A DNA stretch of 29,091 bases. It comes from a virus. Each line of letters starts with the position of its first letter. The first letter of the stretch is position 1. The notes under the pieces were generated by a model. The model saw only the letters and a program-made list of their open reading frames with translations, had not been told where the DNA came from and made no database searches. The stretch covers positions 1-29,091 of the IMG/VR virus record IMGVR_UViG_3300004369_000102, one strand, 5' to 3'. The position numbers and the translations under genes were made by a program. Of the stretch, positions 6,578-14,565 are shown piece by piece.

Positions 6578-7059
6578 GTATCTTTACAGAAATAAAACAG
6601 GCAGCAGGAGATACACCCAGATCATATAACTGGTATCGGGAAAATGTAAGGATGTTTTTCCAGAACAATGATTTATTTGAAGATCTTGCTGGACTAGAAG
6701 AAACAATGACACCTTCCACTGGTGGGTTGTACATGTTTGAGTACAGAGCAGTTTATGCTGAGAGGTTAAATTTTTATGATAGATTTCCGTTAGTATATGT
6801 AACATCTGGCGGAAGTAATTTTAGAGGAATTAATTTACATTACTTGAATCTAAGGGACAGATTAAATGTTGCCTTGAATTTGGAGAATGGAGTTCTAATC
6901 AATGTACCCAAAAGGGCCTATCATAATTACCTAGGTAAGGGTTTAGAAACTCCATTGTTTCTCATAAATAAAGATGATTATAAAACAGCTGCTTTTATGC
7001 CTGTGGAAAACTTCGGGGGTATGAGTAAAACAGCAGTCTGGAACGGAGCAAAACAGTAA
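6574..7059 (+). CDS. Unassigned structural-module protein (161 aa)
   Basis: This protein of 161 aa sits between gp4 and the gp54-like gene, with ATGA overlap at its start and TAATG at its end, so it is clearly part of the late structural operon. It begins with a helix (SYNWYRENVRMFF), then has GGLYMFEYRAVYAERLNFYDRFPLVYV (as pieces: LYMFEY, NFYDRFPLVYV) and FRGINLHYLNLRDR at about 90-103. The combination YDRFPLV plus a G.NLHYL.L..R motif is one I associate with conserved small proteins in head/tail regions of diverse myoviruses, but I cannot assign a gp number. There is no membrane segment or signal peptide. Roles in head-tail joining or DNA-end protection are possible by position only. Confidence 0.75.
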   Translation: MSIFTEIKQAAGDTPRSYNWYRENVRMFFQNNDLFEDLAGLEETMTPSTGGLYMFEYRAVYAERLNFYDRFPLVYVTSGGSNFRGINLHYLNLRDRLNVALNLENGVLINVPKRAYHNYLGKGLETPLFLINKDDYKTAAFMPVENFGGMSKTAVWNGAKQ

Positions 7060-7838
7060 TGGCTGTAACTAATATCACAAATATAACTCAGATAAGCAAC
7101 TACAATGAGTTTAAATCTACTGTAGTCAAGCACGGTTATAGTACTTCAAACTTATATGATATTTTATTTGAACTGCCTGGAAGTGCCGGAGTTTTTAGTG
7201 AGTTCTTAGAAACCTTTAGAGGTGCATCTGAAGATGGTGAAATCACAGTACCAGAAGCACTACAGTTAATGAGAGTGTTTACTACAGAATGTACAATGCC
7301 TGGCGTTACAATGGCAGATAGTGAATATAGAGTTACAAATACTCCTCAATTAAAATATGCATATGGTGCGGTATTCAATGAATTCAATGTAACTTTTCTG
7401 ATGGATTCTAATTCCACAATCAGAAAGATATTTGATAAGTGGACTAATATCATTTATCCATATTCTAGATTTAGGGGCAATACATCTAACACTGGACCAC
7501 TAAGAACTTCATATAAAGATTCTTATATCTCCGATATTATAGTTGTGAAATATGAAAGAGGTCCATCTAGTTTGAGAAACAGATCTAGGGCAGCTAGAAT
7601 TCCTGGAAAGAGAATTGTATTTGATACAGAATCAAATGCTAATTCTTATTTCAGAGAAAATGTTCCTGTTCATGCTGTCAGGATGAAAAATGCTTTTCCA
7701 AAAACAATTGACTCTATGAATCTAACGAGTGGTGAATCTACACTCACACAATTCTCGGTAAGTTTTGAATATGAATCTTTGCAAGTAAGTACACTACCAG
7801 AACTACAATTATTTTCTTTTGAATTGCCCCAAGATTAA
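7059..7838 (+). CDS. Tube-like baseplate protein, probably gp54
   Basis: This 259-aa protein has the tail-tube/tube-initiator style: NLYDILFELP near the N-terminus, CTMPGVTMADSEYRV, then YAYGAVFNEFNVTFLMDSN and a helix IRKIFDKWTNIIYPYS (typical F..F..W..I). A C-terminal strand set STLTQFSVSFEYESL completes the fold. In T4, gp54 (320 aa) sits on gp48 and nucleates the gp19 tube; gp19 itself has the same fold (163 aa). Position beside gp4 and near gp48 and the hub genes favours gp54, but a tube-like paralogue cannot be excluded. The start is coupled to the preceding stop (TAATG). The late promoter at 7842 follows the gene. Confidence 0.7.
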   Translation: MAVTNITNITQISNYNEFKSTVVKHGYSTSNLYDILFELPGSAGVFSEFLETFRGASEDGEITVPEALQLMRVFTTECTMPGVTMADSEYRVTNTPQLKYAYGAVFNEFNVTFLMDSNSTIRKIFDKWTNIIYPYSRFRGNTSNTGPLRTSYKDSYISDIIVVKYERGPSSLRNRSRAARIPGKRIVFDTESNANSYFRENVPVHAVRMKNAFPKTIDSMNLTSGESTLTQFSVSFEYESLQVSTLPELQLFSFELPQD

Positions 7839-7841
7839 GCG

Positions 7842-7849
7842 TATAAATA
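7842..7849 (+). promoter_or_regulatory. T4-type late promoter of the hub operon
   Basis: TATAAATA lies 3 bases after the gp54-like stop and 24 bases before the gp26 start. It matches the T4 late core exactly and is in the right place to drive gp26 and the following hub genes up to gp5, which have no other visible promoter. Confidence 0.75.
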
Positions 7850-7873
7850 TTTCAAGATTATATCATTGTCGTA

Positions 7874-8587
7874 ATGCCTTTACCAAAGTTAAATGCCCCA
7901 ACATATGAGTTGGAACTTCCTTCGACAGGGAAAAAAATTAAATATCGTCCCTTCCTAGTTAAAGAAGAAAAAATTCTTCTACTTGCAATGGAGTCGGAAG
8001 ATGAAAAACAGATGCAGGAAGCTGTAAAAGAGATCTTAAAAAACTGTATTCTCACTAGAGGAATTAAAGTTGATGATCTTGCTGTTTTTGATATCGAATA
8101 TCTATTCTTAAATATTCGTGGAAAATCTGTCGGTGAAGAAGTACAGTTGAAAATTATTTGTCCTGATGACAAAACAACTGAGGTAGATGTTACTCTTGAT
8201 ATCGAATCTATCAAGGTCACTAAACCAAAAGATCATAGTAATATCATCAAATTGAATAATGATGTTGCAGTTGTGATGAAGTATCCAAGCATGGAAACTT
8301 TCGTGAAGAATAATATTACTGGCGATTCCAATGTAGAATCTATTTTTGATCTCTCCATCGGTTGTATGGATCAAATTGTAGAGGGTGAAGATGTATATGA
8401 GACTAAAAGTTTTTCTAAAAAAGAACTTTTAGAGTTCCTTGAAAGCATGGATAGTATTCAGTTTCAAAAGGTCCAAGAATTTTTTGAAACAATGCCTAAA
8501 TTATCCCATACAATTAACATCACAAACCCTGTAACAGGTGTTGATAGTGAAGTTGTTATTGAGGGCTTGCAGAGTTTTTTCGCGTAG
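7874..8587 (+). CDS. gp26: gp26-like baseplate hub protein (zero-frame product)
   Basis: This 237-aa protein begins MPLPKLNAPTYELELPS.GKKIKYRPFLVKEEKILLLAMES, the hallmark start of the T4 baseplate hub family of gp26/gp51 (T4 gp26: 208 aa). It continues with an ILTRGIKVDDLAVFDIEYLFLNIR segment and a strand-rich middle with a cysteine (ICPDD), and ends with a helical part. It acts in assembly of the central hub. The last codons (TTT TTC GCG TAG) hold a slippery sequence at which a fraction of ribosomes could shift to the -1 frame and extend the protein (see the next entries). A late promoter lies 24 bases upstream. The start ATG is fixed by family homology. Confidence 0.85.
   Translation: MPLPKLNAPTYELELPSTGKKIKYRPFLVKEEKILLLAMESEDEKQMQEAVKEILKNCILTRGIKVDDLAVFDIEYLFLNIRGKSVGEEVQLKIICPDDKTTEVDVTLDIESIKVTKPKDHSNIIKLNNDVAVVMKYPSMETFVKNNITGDSNVESIFDLSIGCMDQIVEGEDVYETKSFSKKELLEFLESMDSIQFQKVQEFFETMPKLSHTINITNPVTGVDSEVVIEGLQSFFA
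8561..8581 (+). promoter_or_regulatory. Probable programmed -1 frameshift site in gp26
   Basis: The heptamer T TTT TTC (8575-8581) is in the correct phase of the gp26 frame for tandem -1 slippage. GAGGG (8561-8565), a Shine-Dalgarno-like stimulator, sits about 10 bases upstream, the spacing known to stimulate E. coli dnaX frameshifting. The zero-frame stop follows two codons later (8585-8587). No strong downstream hairpin is obvious. Confidence 0.65.
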
Positions 8588-8769
8588 CCCTTGCACATGA
8601 ATCTCTAGAAAATTTTTACAGAACAAATTTTGTAATGGTTCAACATCACAAGTGGGACCTAGAACAACTGGAGAATATGATGCCATGGGAACGAGAAATT
8701 TACGTTCAAATGTTGATTGAGTACATTGAAGAAGAGAATGAACGAATCAAAGCACAAAATAATCGATAA
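8581..8769 (+). CDS. gp51: gp51-like C-terminal extension in the -1 frame (frameshift product of gp26)
   Basis: The -1 frame is open from the slippery site to TAA 8767-8769 and encodes 62 codons. After the shift it reads RVALAHESLENFYRTNF, then HHKWDLEQLENMMPWEREIY and a charged helix (LIEYIEEENERIKAQ). HHK....LE.MMPWER.IY is a strongly protein-like motif seen at the C-terminal end of hub-assembly proteins of the gp51/tail-chaperone type. No usable start exists at the frame's beginning; the first ATG (8635) would give only 44 aa, cut through the homologous part, and has no Shine-Dalgarno. The fused product would be about 298 aa. The next gene starts 3 bases after its stop, as expected if this frame is translated. 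Confidence 0.7.
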   Translation, partial: RVALAHESLENFYRTNFVMVQHHKWDLEQLENMMPWEREIYVQMLIEYIEEENERIKAQNNR

Positions 8770-8772
8770 GTA

Positions 8773-10923
8773 ATGGCACTACCAGCAATCGGCGGAGCAC
8801 TAGCAAGAGGACTTTTAGCAGGAGGAACTAGAGCTGCGGCGGCCGGTGCTGCAAAAGAAGTTGCAACTAATGCAGCTAAAAGTGGTATGAAGAATTTTGC
8901 CAAGAACATGGTTGGCAAAACTTCCGATGCTTATAAAGCAAACGTTCAGGGTATCAATCCAGAAACGGGAGAATACCTAACACCAGAAGAAAGAAAGGCA
9001 AGATTTAAAGGTTTTGTTGGAGGTGGTAGCGGTGGTATCGGCGGCGGTGGAGGTACTGACAGACGTTTATCTGCTGGACCATCGCAAGCTGTTGCTGCGT
9101 TACCACCATCCAAGGGATTCAATGCATCTGAAGATTCTCAAGGGGACTCTCAAAATAAAGTAGTAGATCATTTAGCAAAAGTTAAAGAGTATCTAGAAAA
9201 ACTATTAGTATTAGAGAACAAGGCATACGATAGATTACAAAATAGAATTTTAGATACTGCAAGAGAAGAAGAAAGAGACGCTGCATCTGCTGAAGAAGCA
9301 AAACAGGAGACTGGAACTAAAAAAAGAACTAAAAAGAATGAAAATCCATTAGTAAAAGGTGCGAAGAAAAAAGCACAAGGAATCTTTGGGTTCCTGATGG
9401 ATCTTGGGATGAAGTTTATTGGATTCAAAATTCTAGATTGGATTTCCAATCCAGAAAATCAGGAGAAGGTCCAAGGAATTGTTGAATTTTTCCAAGGTGT
9501 AATTAGTTTCGCAACAACTATTGCTAATGCAATTGGTACTGGGTGGAATTGGACGGTAGACACCGTAATAGCTGGCATAGAAGGAGTTAAAACTGTAGTC
9601 AACAGTATAAAAGAATTCTTTACATTTGAATGGTTAGATCTGGATGAAATATTTGCCCAGTTTGATGGGTTTATTTCTTTCTTTACAAAGACCGTACCAG
9701 AACTTGTAAAGAAAATTGTTGATTATGTAAGTCAGATACCAAAAGCTTTTAAAGGAATTGTAGATAAGTTAGTTGGCAGTTTCTTGGGGTGGTTAGGACT
9801 TGCTAAAGAGGATACGGCTGAAATCGAAGAACCAAAGAATAATGTTCCTGTATCAGATTCAGACTTACAAGGTTCAACCCCTCTACCACCAGGACCAGAA
9901 CCATCACAGAAAGATAAACCAAAAGCTACAACACCAGAAGCTGGAGAAGAAAATCCGAAGATGTCAAAAGGTGGTGCATTAAAGGGTCCAAGTCATTCTA
10001 AGGGCGGTGTTGATATTAATGCTGAGGGTGGTGAATATGTTTTGAATAAGAAAGTAGTATCTGCAATTGGAACTGCTGCACTCGACAGACTGAACTTTGG
10101 TATGTTCCCCAACAAACATAATGGGCCTGGATATGGTGCTGGTGGACACGTTGTTACTTCTTCTATGGGTAACAGATCGTTTGCCCTGTCTCCTGGTATG
10201 CACATGGGTGTTGATATCGGAACTGGTGTGGGTGAAAAATTACAAGCATTTAATGATGGTGTTGTGGAAGGTGCTGGATATGATGGTGGTTATGGTAACT
10301 ATGTAAGTTGGATTGATAATAAAACTGGACTTGGAAACTTCTATGGTCATATGAATCAACCAGCAAGAGTTAAACCTGGACAAAAAGTTTCCAAGGGAAC
10401 TGTCCTAGGTTACACTGGAAACACTGGTAGATCTAGTGGACCACACTTACACTGGGAGGTTGCCAAAAATCCAGCAGATACTGGAAGATCAAAGTCAAAC
10501 GTATTGTCTAGAATTAATCCACTGAGTAAGTATAGTAAAGAAGCTCCTTTTGGTGGAACCACAACTGCAGATTCTTCTTCTATTGCTGAAACTGAAAAGA
10601 CAGATTTGGATTCTAGTTACAGCGGGGAAGAAAATAAACAAGACACCACAACTACAGAAAGTGGTTTCCAACTCCCTAGTATTTCCGATGCTTTAGTTAC
10701 ATTTAGTAAACTGATGGGTGGTATGTCTGGTGAAGAATTGGATAAATCTCAAACAGAAAATAATAAACTCACATCAGCTGATGAGTCACCACTCAGTTCT
10801 GTATTTACAAAAGAAACTGCACCAAACTTCACAACCGCTTTTGATGAGAATACATTTGGTAATTATTCTCTCGGTGATAATGTTCCAGATTTATCACACA
10901 TATTCTACCCTGTTAATCTCTGA
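8773..10923 (+). CDS. Baseplate hub or tape-measure-like protein with C-terminal M23 peptidase domain
   Basis: This 716-aa protein begins with an Ala/Gly-rich stretch, followed by a charged coiled-coil (about 135-185), then a hydrophobic helical part with LDWISNPENQ (221-230). A proline-rich linker (about 345-390) leads to KGPSHSKGGVDINAEGGEYV near 405-425, a motif familiar from tail tape-measure and other tail proteins. Residues 470-570 are a lysostaphin-type M23 metallopeptidase: H477-x3-D481, YGH at 524-526, and HLH at 558-560 (zinc ligands H477, D481, H560). It could cut peptidoglycan cross-links during entry. By position it takes the place of T4 gp28/gp29. The C-terminal 140 residues are Ser/Thr-rich. 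The TGATG overlap couples it to the next gene, which shares the LDWIS-PENQ core. Confidence 0.8.
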   Translation: MALPAIGGALARGLLAGGTRAAAAGAAKEVATNAAKSGMKNFAKNMVGKTSDAYKANVQGINPETGEYLTPEERKARFKGFVGGGSGGIGGGGGTDRRLSAGPSQAVAALPPSKGFNASEDSQGDSQNKVVDHLAKVKEYLEKLLVLENKAYDRLQNRILDTAREEERDAASAEEAKQETGTKKRTKKNENPLVKGAKKKAQGIFGFLMDLGMKFIGFKILDWISNPENQEKVQGIVEFFQGVISFATTIANAIGTGWNWTVDTVIAGIEGVKTVVNSIKEFFTFEWLDLDEIFAQFDGFISFFTKTVPELVKKIVDYVSQIPKAFKGIVDKLVGSFLGWLGLAKEDTAEIEEPKNNVPVSDSDLQGSTPLPPGPEPSQKDKPKATTPEAGEENPKMSKGGALKGPSHSKGGVDINAEGGEYVLNKKVVSAIGTAALDRLNFGMFPNKHNGPGYGAGGHVVTSSMGNRSFALSPGMHMGVDIGTGVGEKLQAFNDGVVEGAGYDGGYGNYVSWIDNKTGLGNFYGHMNQPARVKPGQKVSKGTVLGYTGNTGRSSGPHLHWEVAKNPADTGRSKSNVLSRINPLSKYSKEAPFGGTTTADSSSIAETEKTDLDSSYSGEENKQDTTTTESGFQLPSISDALVTFSKLMGGMSGEELDKSQTENNKLTSADESPLSSVFTKETAPNFTTAFDENTFGNYSLGDNVPDLSHIFYPVNL

Positions 10924-13031
10924 TGGCAATCACAAGCGCTATAGTTCCATTTAAAGGAAACACTTCATCTGCTGTTATTAAACCACAACAGCAGATGACT
11001 TCTGCTATTGTTAAAGTAGAGAAACTAAAGGATGAATCAACTGAAGATCCAGCAAGAGAGATGCGAAAAAATGCATTGATGTTGTTGAGAAAGAGACAAC
11101 AAAGAGATAGACTGGAACAAAAATATTTTAAACTATTAGACCAAACTAAAGCCAGACAGAAAGCAAGAGAAGAAGAAAAGAAACAAGAATCAACTAGTTT
11201 TTTAACAAAGGCTGGTAGTGGTGTCAAGAAACAGGCAGAAAAACTTGGTGGTAATTTATTCAGTGCTATCGGTGATATCCTTGGTTTCTTGGCACTAGAT
11301 TGGATATCAAAACCAGAAAATCAAGCAACTCTTACTGGAATTGTAGAAGGTGTAAAACATATTTTTGCTTTTGTTGATTGGTGGGTTACTGGTTCTGTTG
11401 ATAATTTATTAACTGGATTCTCACAATTAGTTGGTAAAGATTCTACTCTTTTAGAAAGAGTCATTGGATTCTTTAAGGTAGCAGCTGGTGTTTTAGGTCT
11501 TAGATATTTCTTAAAACCATGGAAATTATTTACTGATGTCCAGAAACTTATTAAAACTCAGGGACTCAGAAAGTTAAATATATTTTTTAAGAAGTGGCAG
11601 AAGAAAGGAATAAAAGATGCACTAAAGTTTGCCTTCCCAAAAATTTCTTCTATTGTCTCTAAAGTTTTTAACGGAATTAAAGGAGCATTTTCAAAAGCAA
11701 GCGGTGGAATACTTGGTAAGATTGGTAATGCAATGTTAAGGGTTTTAAAAAAACCTGGATTTGAAGTTGTAAAGAAAGCAGTTGGAGCACTAGTAAAACC
11801 AGCACTTAAGGTTGTAAAAAAAATTCCATTTATCGGTCCACTGATTTCGTTTGGTGTGAGTATGGCATTTGGAGTGCCAATTGATAAAGCTATTTTTAGA
11901 GCAATTGGTTCTGGTCTTGGTTCTTGGTTGGGTGGTGGATTAGGTTCTCTTATATTCCCTGGTGTCGGTACTTTTATTGGTGGTGTGATTGGATCTTTTA
12001 TTGGTGAATGGTTGGGTGATAGAGTCTACGACATGATGCAAAATAAAAGTGCTAAGCCACCAAACGCAGAAGAAGCAAGAAGAATGGAAGCTATTAAATT
12101 GAAGGCAGAGTTATCAAAAAATAAAAATTTAAGTGAATCTGATATCGTTAAAGAAGTTGCAAAGAAAATGAAAATTAGTGAGGATGAAGCAAAAAAATTA
12201 TTAAGTAAGACACCATTACAAGCAGATCCAAAAGAACCAAAAGGAACTCCAACTATTGCTCCAGTTGCTGGTGGTGCTAAAGGTATATTGGCATTTATTG
12301 CTAAAGGTGAAGGTGGATATAATTCCATGAACCAAGGTACTAAAGGAAATCGTATCGTTGGTAGTACAGGAGATTCTAGTTCTAAAATTGGTAAAAAATT
12401 AACAGACCTCACTATTGAAGACATTATAAAAAGACAAGATTACTTGATGAATAAGAGTAATCCACAAGAAGGAAACTATGGTTTGTTTGCTGTAGGAAGA
12501 TATCAATTTATTCCAAGTACATTCAAGTCAATTGTCAGGGATACTGGAATAGATCCAAAAACAAAGTTCACTCCAGATGTTCAAGATAAACTTGGAATGG
12601 CTTTGTTGAGAAGAGATGCTCCAGCAGCTGCAGATTATATTGACGGGAAAAGTACGGATAGAGTTAGAGCTCTAACATCACTGGCAAAAGTTTGGGCATC
12701 AATTCCTCTACCAAATGGAAACTCTGCTTATGGTAGTGGTAATAGAGCAGGACATACACCACAAGAAGTTTATGCTGCACTTGATGCCGCTAGATCTAAG
12801 GGTGGTGGTTTACCATCATCCAGCATAAGAAAACAAATACCACAAAGATCTTCTTCAATGTCAAGTAGAAGTATGGATATGGTACAGAGCAAGAGATCTA
12901 GAAATAGAAAATCTAATATAATAGTAATCAATAACGGCGGACAGACAATTGCAAGTTATACTAATTTCAATGCTGTCCAAGCGCCTAGAGGGCTAAATAA
13001 TAGAAAAGTAAGCCATAAGAGAGGGCTCTGA
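10923..13031 (+). CDS. Baseplate hub or tape-measure-like protein with lysozyme/transglycosylase-like domain
   Basis: This 702-aa protein starts with a charged coiled-coil (about 40-90: RKRQQRDRLEQKY, REEEKKQE), then a helical hydrophobic core with LDWISKPENQ (125-134), nearly the same as in the preceding protein. Glycine-rich hydrophobic segments at about 310-370 (GSGLGSWLGGGLGSLIFPG) could be membrane-active, as in tape-measure proteins. Residues about 450-620 form a lysozyme-like domain: FIAKGEGGYNS with candidate catalytic E463, LT..DIIKRQ, then AVGRYQFIPSTF at about 523-534, the ordering of phage lytic transglycosylase or muramidase domains. The Ser/Arg-rich end (RSSSMSSRS) may be flexible. 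It is coupled to both neighbours by TGATG overlaps. Confidence 0.75.
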   Translation: MAITSAIVPFKGNTSSAVIKPQQQMTSAIVKVEKLKDESTEDPAREMRKNALMLLRKRQQRDRLEQKYFKLLDQTKARQKAREEEKKQESTSFLTKAGSGVKKQAEKLGGNLFSAIGDILGFLALDWISKPENQATLTGIVEGVKHIFAFVDWWVTGSVDNLLTGFSQLVGKDSTLLERVIGFFKVAAGVLGLRYFLKPWKLFTDVQKLIKTQGLRKLNIFFKKWQKKGIKDALKFAFPKISSIVSKVFNGIKGAFSKASGGILGKIGNAMLRVLKKPGFEVVKKAVGALVKPALKVVKKIPFIGPLISFGVSMAFGVPIDKAIFRAIGSGLGSWLGGGLGSLIFPGVGTFIGGVIGSFIGEWLGDRVYDMMQNKSAKPPNAEEARRMEAIKLKAELSKNKNLSESDIVKEVAKKMKISEDEAKKLLSKTPLQADPKEPKGTPTIAPVAGGAKGILAFIAKGEGGYNSMNQGTKGNRIVGSTGDSSSKIGKKLTDLTIEDIIKRQDYLMNKSNPQEGNYGLFAVGRYQFIPSTFKSIVRDTGIDPKTKFTPDVQDKLGMALLRRDAPAAADYIDGKSTDRVRALTSLAKVWASIPLPNGNSAYGSGNRAGHTPQEVYAALDAARSKGGGLPSSSIRKQIPQRSSSMSSRSMDMVQSKRSRNRKSNIIVINNGGQTIASYTNFNAVQAPRGLNNRKVSHKRGL

Positions 13032-14344
13032 TGTCACAAACGTTTGAAGGAGATTTTAGTTTAAAAAGTATAAAACTATATCCAGTAGTTAAGAATGGAT
13101 ATGGTGATGCTATTGACATCAAACAACTTATTGGCGAGATAACTTTTAAAGAAAGTGTACTTGCTACTAGTTTATATTGTACCGTAGTTCTGCAAGATAT
13201 CGAAGAGAACTTAATTGGTAATCTTCCCCTGATGGGTCAAGAAAGAATTGAGATAAAAGTTTCTGGTGGTGCAACACTTTGGACATTAAATTTTTATGTC
13301 TATAGTATTGACGGTAGAACAATGCAAGAGAAAAATCAAGTTTATGTTTTGCATTGTTGTAGTTATGAGGCACTCAGGAATGAATCCTTCCGAGTATCAG
13401 AAAGACTTGATGGTGTCAAAGCACATGAATTCATAGAAGAAAAATTAAAGATTATTAGCAAGAAAAAATTAAAATATGATGAGAGTCTTCACAAGTTTGA
13501 TATGTATATTCCAAACTGGAGATTCTTTGATACCGCTATTTGGTTTAGGTCTAGAACAGTTTCTGTAGGACATAAAGACTCCGTTGGATATTTGTTCTGG
13601 GAGGGATTTGACGGATATCATTTCAAATCTATTGATGGTCTCATTAAGCAGACTCAATATCCAAATGTCTCCACAAAATATGCTTTCGCCCAAGGTAACA
13701 CACCTAGTTCTGGTAGTAAGTACAGAATTATTAAATACGCATCTCCAAAAGCGTTTAATGTTTTTGATGACGCCAGATCTGGATCTTTCTCCCACGATGC
13801 ATGTTACATAGACATCAACAACAGAACTTATAGGATGTTTAGAACAACTGCTGATGAGTTCTGGGATGATAGTAAACATCTTGGCGATCTCAAACCATAT
13901 AGATCAGATGGTCCAGTTGATTTCAGCAAAGGATCTTCAAGACTTGTATACAGACCAACAACAATCAATACATTTGGCAAGTGGAATGAAAATCAAGATA
14001 CATCACAGAAAAATAATATAGATGAAGCAAATAAAGTCTTTGAGAAATCAATTTATAGATTCTATTTCATGGAATATAACAAATTAGAAGTTGCAGTCCC
14101 AGGAGATTTGGACATCAGAGCTGGTAACATCATTGAAGTTTCTGTACCATCACCATCTAAGTCAGATAATAATGAGGTTAAAAAAGATTCTAGACTTAGT
14201 GGAAAGTATCTAGTTAATTCAGTTACACACTCGATAAATAGAGATAAGTTAAGTACTCGGATAACACTAACCAGAGATTCTTTCGGCGGTAAAAATATTT
14301 CTGATAAAAAGTCCGAAGAAAAACAAGTAAACGTAGGTAACTAA
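13031..14344 (+). CDS. gp27: gp27-like baseplate hub protein
   Basis: This 437-aa protein (T4 gp27: 391) has the hub fold pattern of gp27/Mu gp44: an N-terminal strand-rich domain with DIKQLIGEITFKESVLATSL, then ENLIGNLPLMGQERIEI and NQVYVLHCCSYEALRNES, a helix AHEFIEEKLKII and a long middle region with FDMYIPNWRFFDTAIW, and a C-terminal strand domain ending in LVNSVTHSINRDKLSTRITLTRDSFGG, the typical end of a hub protein (H.i....y.t...l.Rd). As a trimer, gp27 would carry the gp5 spike and join it to the tube. It precedes the small 70-aa gene and gp5, so hub and spike are adjacent. Confidence 0.8.
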   Translation: MSQTFEGDFSLKSIKLYPVVKNGYGDAIDIKQLIGEITFKESVLATSLYCTVVLQDIEENLIGNLPLMGQERIEIKVSGGATLWTLNFYVYSIDGRTMQEKNQVYVLHCCSYEALRNESFRVSERLDGVKAHEFIEEKLKIISKKKLKYDESLHKFDMYIPNWRFFDTAIWFRSRTVSVGHKDSVGYLFWEGFDGYHFKSIDGLIKQTQYPNVSTKYAFAQGNTPSSGSKYRIIKYASPKAFNVFDDARSGSFSHDACYIDINNRTYRMFRTTADEFWDDSKHLGDLKPYRSDGPVDFSKGSSRLVYRPTTINTFGKWNENQDTSQKNNIDEANKVFEKSIYRFYFMEYNKLEVAVPGDLDIRAGNIIEVSVPSPSKSDNNEVKKDSRLSGKYLVNSVTHSINRDKLSTRITLTRDSFGGKNISDKKSEEKQVNVGN

Positions 14345-14346
14345 AA

Positions 14347-14559
14347 ATGGATAGTATTGAAAAACACATTGAGGCAGACAAAGAAGAACTTGCCAACCCA
14401 CAACTTTCCCCACAACGTCGTCGTCATATTGAAGGCGAACTGGAAGAACTAGAAGCATACGCAGAACGTCATCCAGAAGATCATCACGATCCAACTCCTC
14501 TGGAACTCTATTGTGATGCAAATCCATCTGCACTTGAGTGCAAAGTATTCGACGACTGA
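14347..14559 (+). CDS. Conserved small acidic protein between gp27 and gp5
   Basis: This 70-aa protein consists of an N-terminal helical hairpin (HIEADKEELANP, RRRHIEGELEELEAYAERH) with a very acidic and His-rich turn (HPEDHHDPTP) and a C-terminal LELYCDANPSALECKVFDD with two cysteines. I recognise it as a small protein often found at this place in cyanomyoviruses, without known function. It starts 2 bases after the gp27 stop and ends 6 bases before gp5. The two cysteines with eight residues between them and the HHD cluster might bind metal. A structural or chaperone role at the hub-spike junction is inferred only from its position. Confidence 0.75.
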   Translation: MDSIEKHIEADKEELANPQLSPQRRRHIEGELEELEAYAERHPEDHHDPTPLELYCDANPSALECKVFDD

Positions 14560-14565
14560 TAATCA

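Noticed and set aside
8635-8769. Independent small gene starting at ATG 8635
   Set aside because: No ribosome binding site, and the protein-like sequence continues upstream of the ATG to the slippery site, which favours frameshifting.
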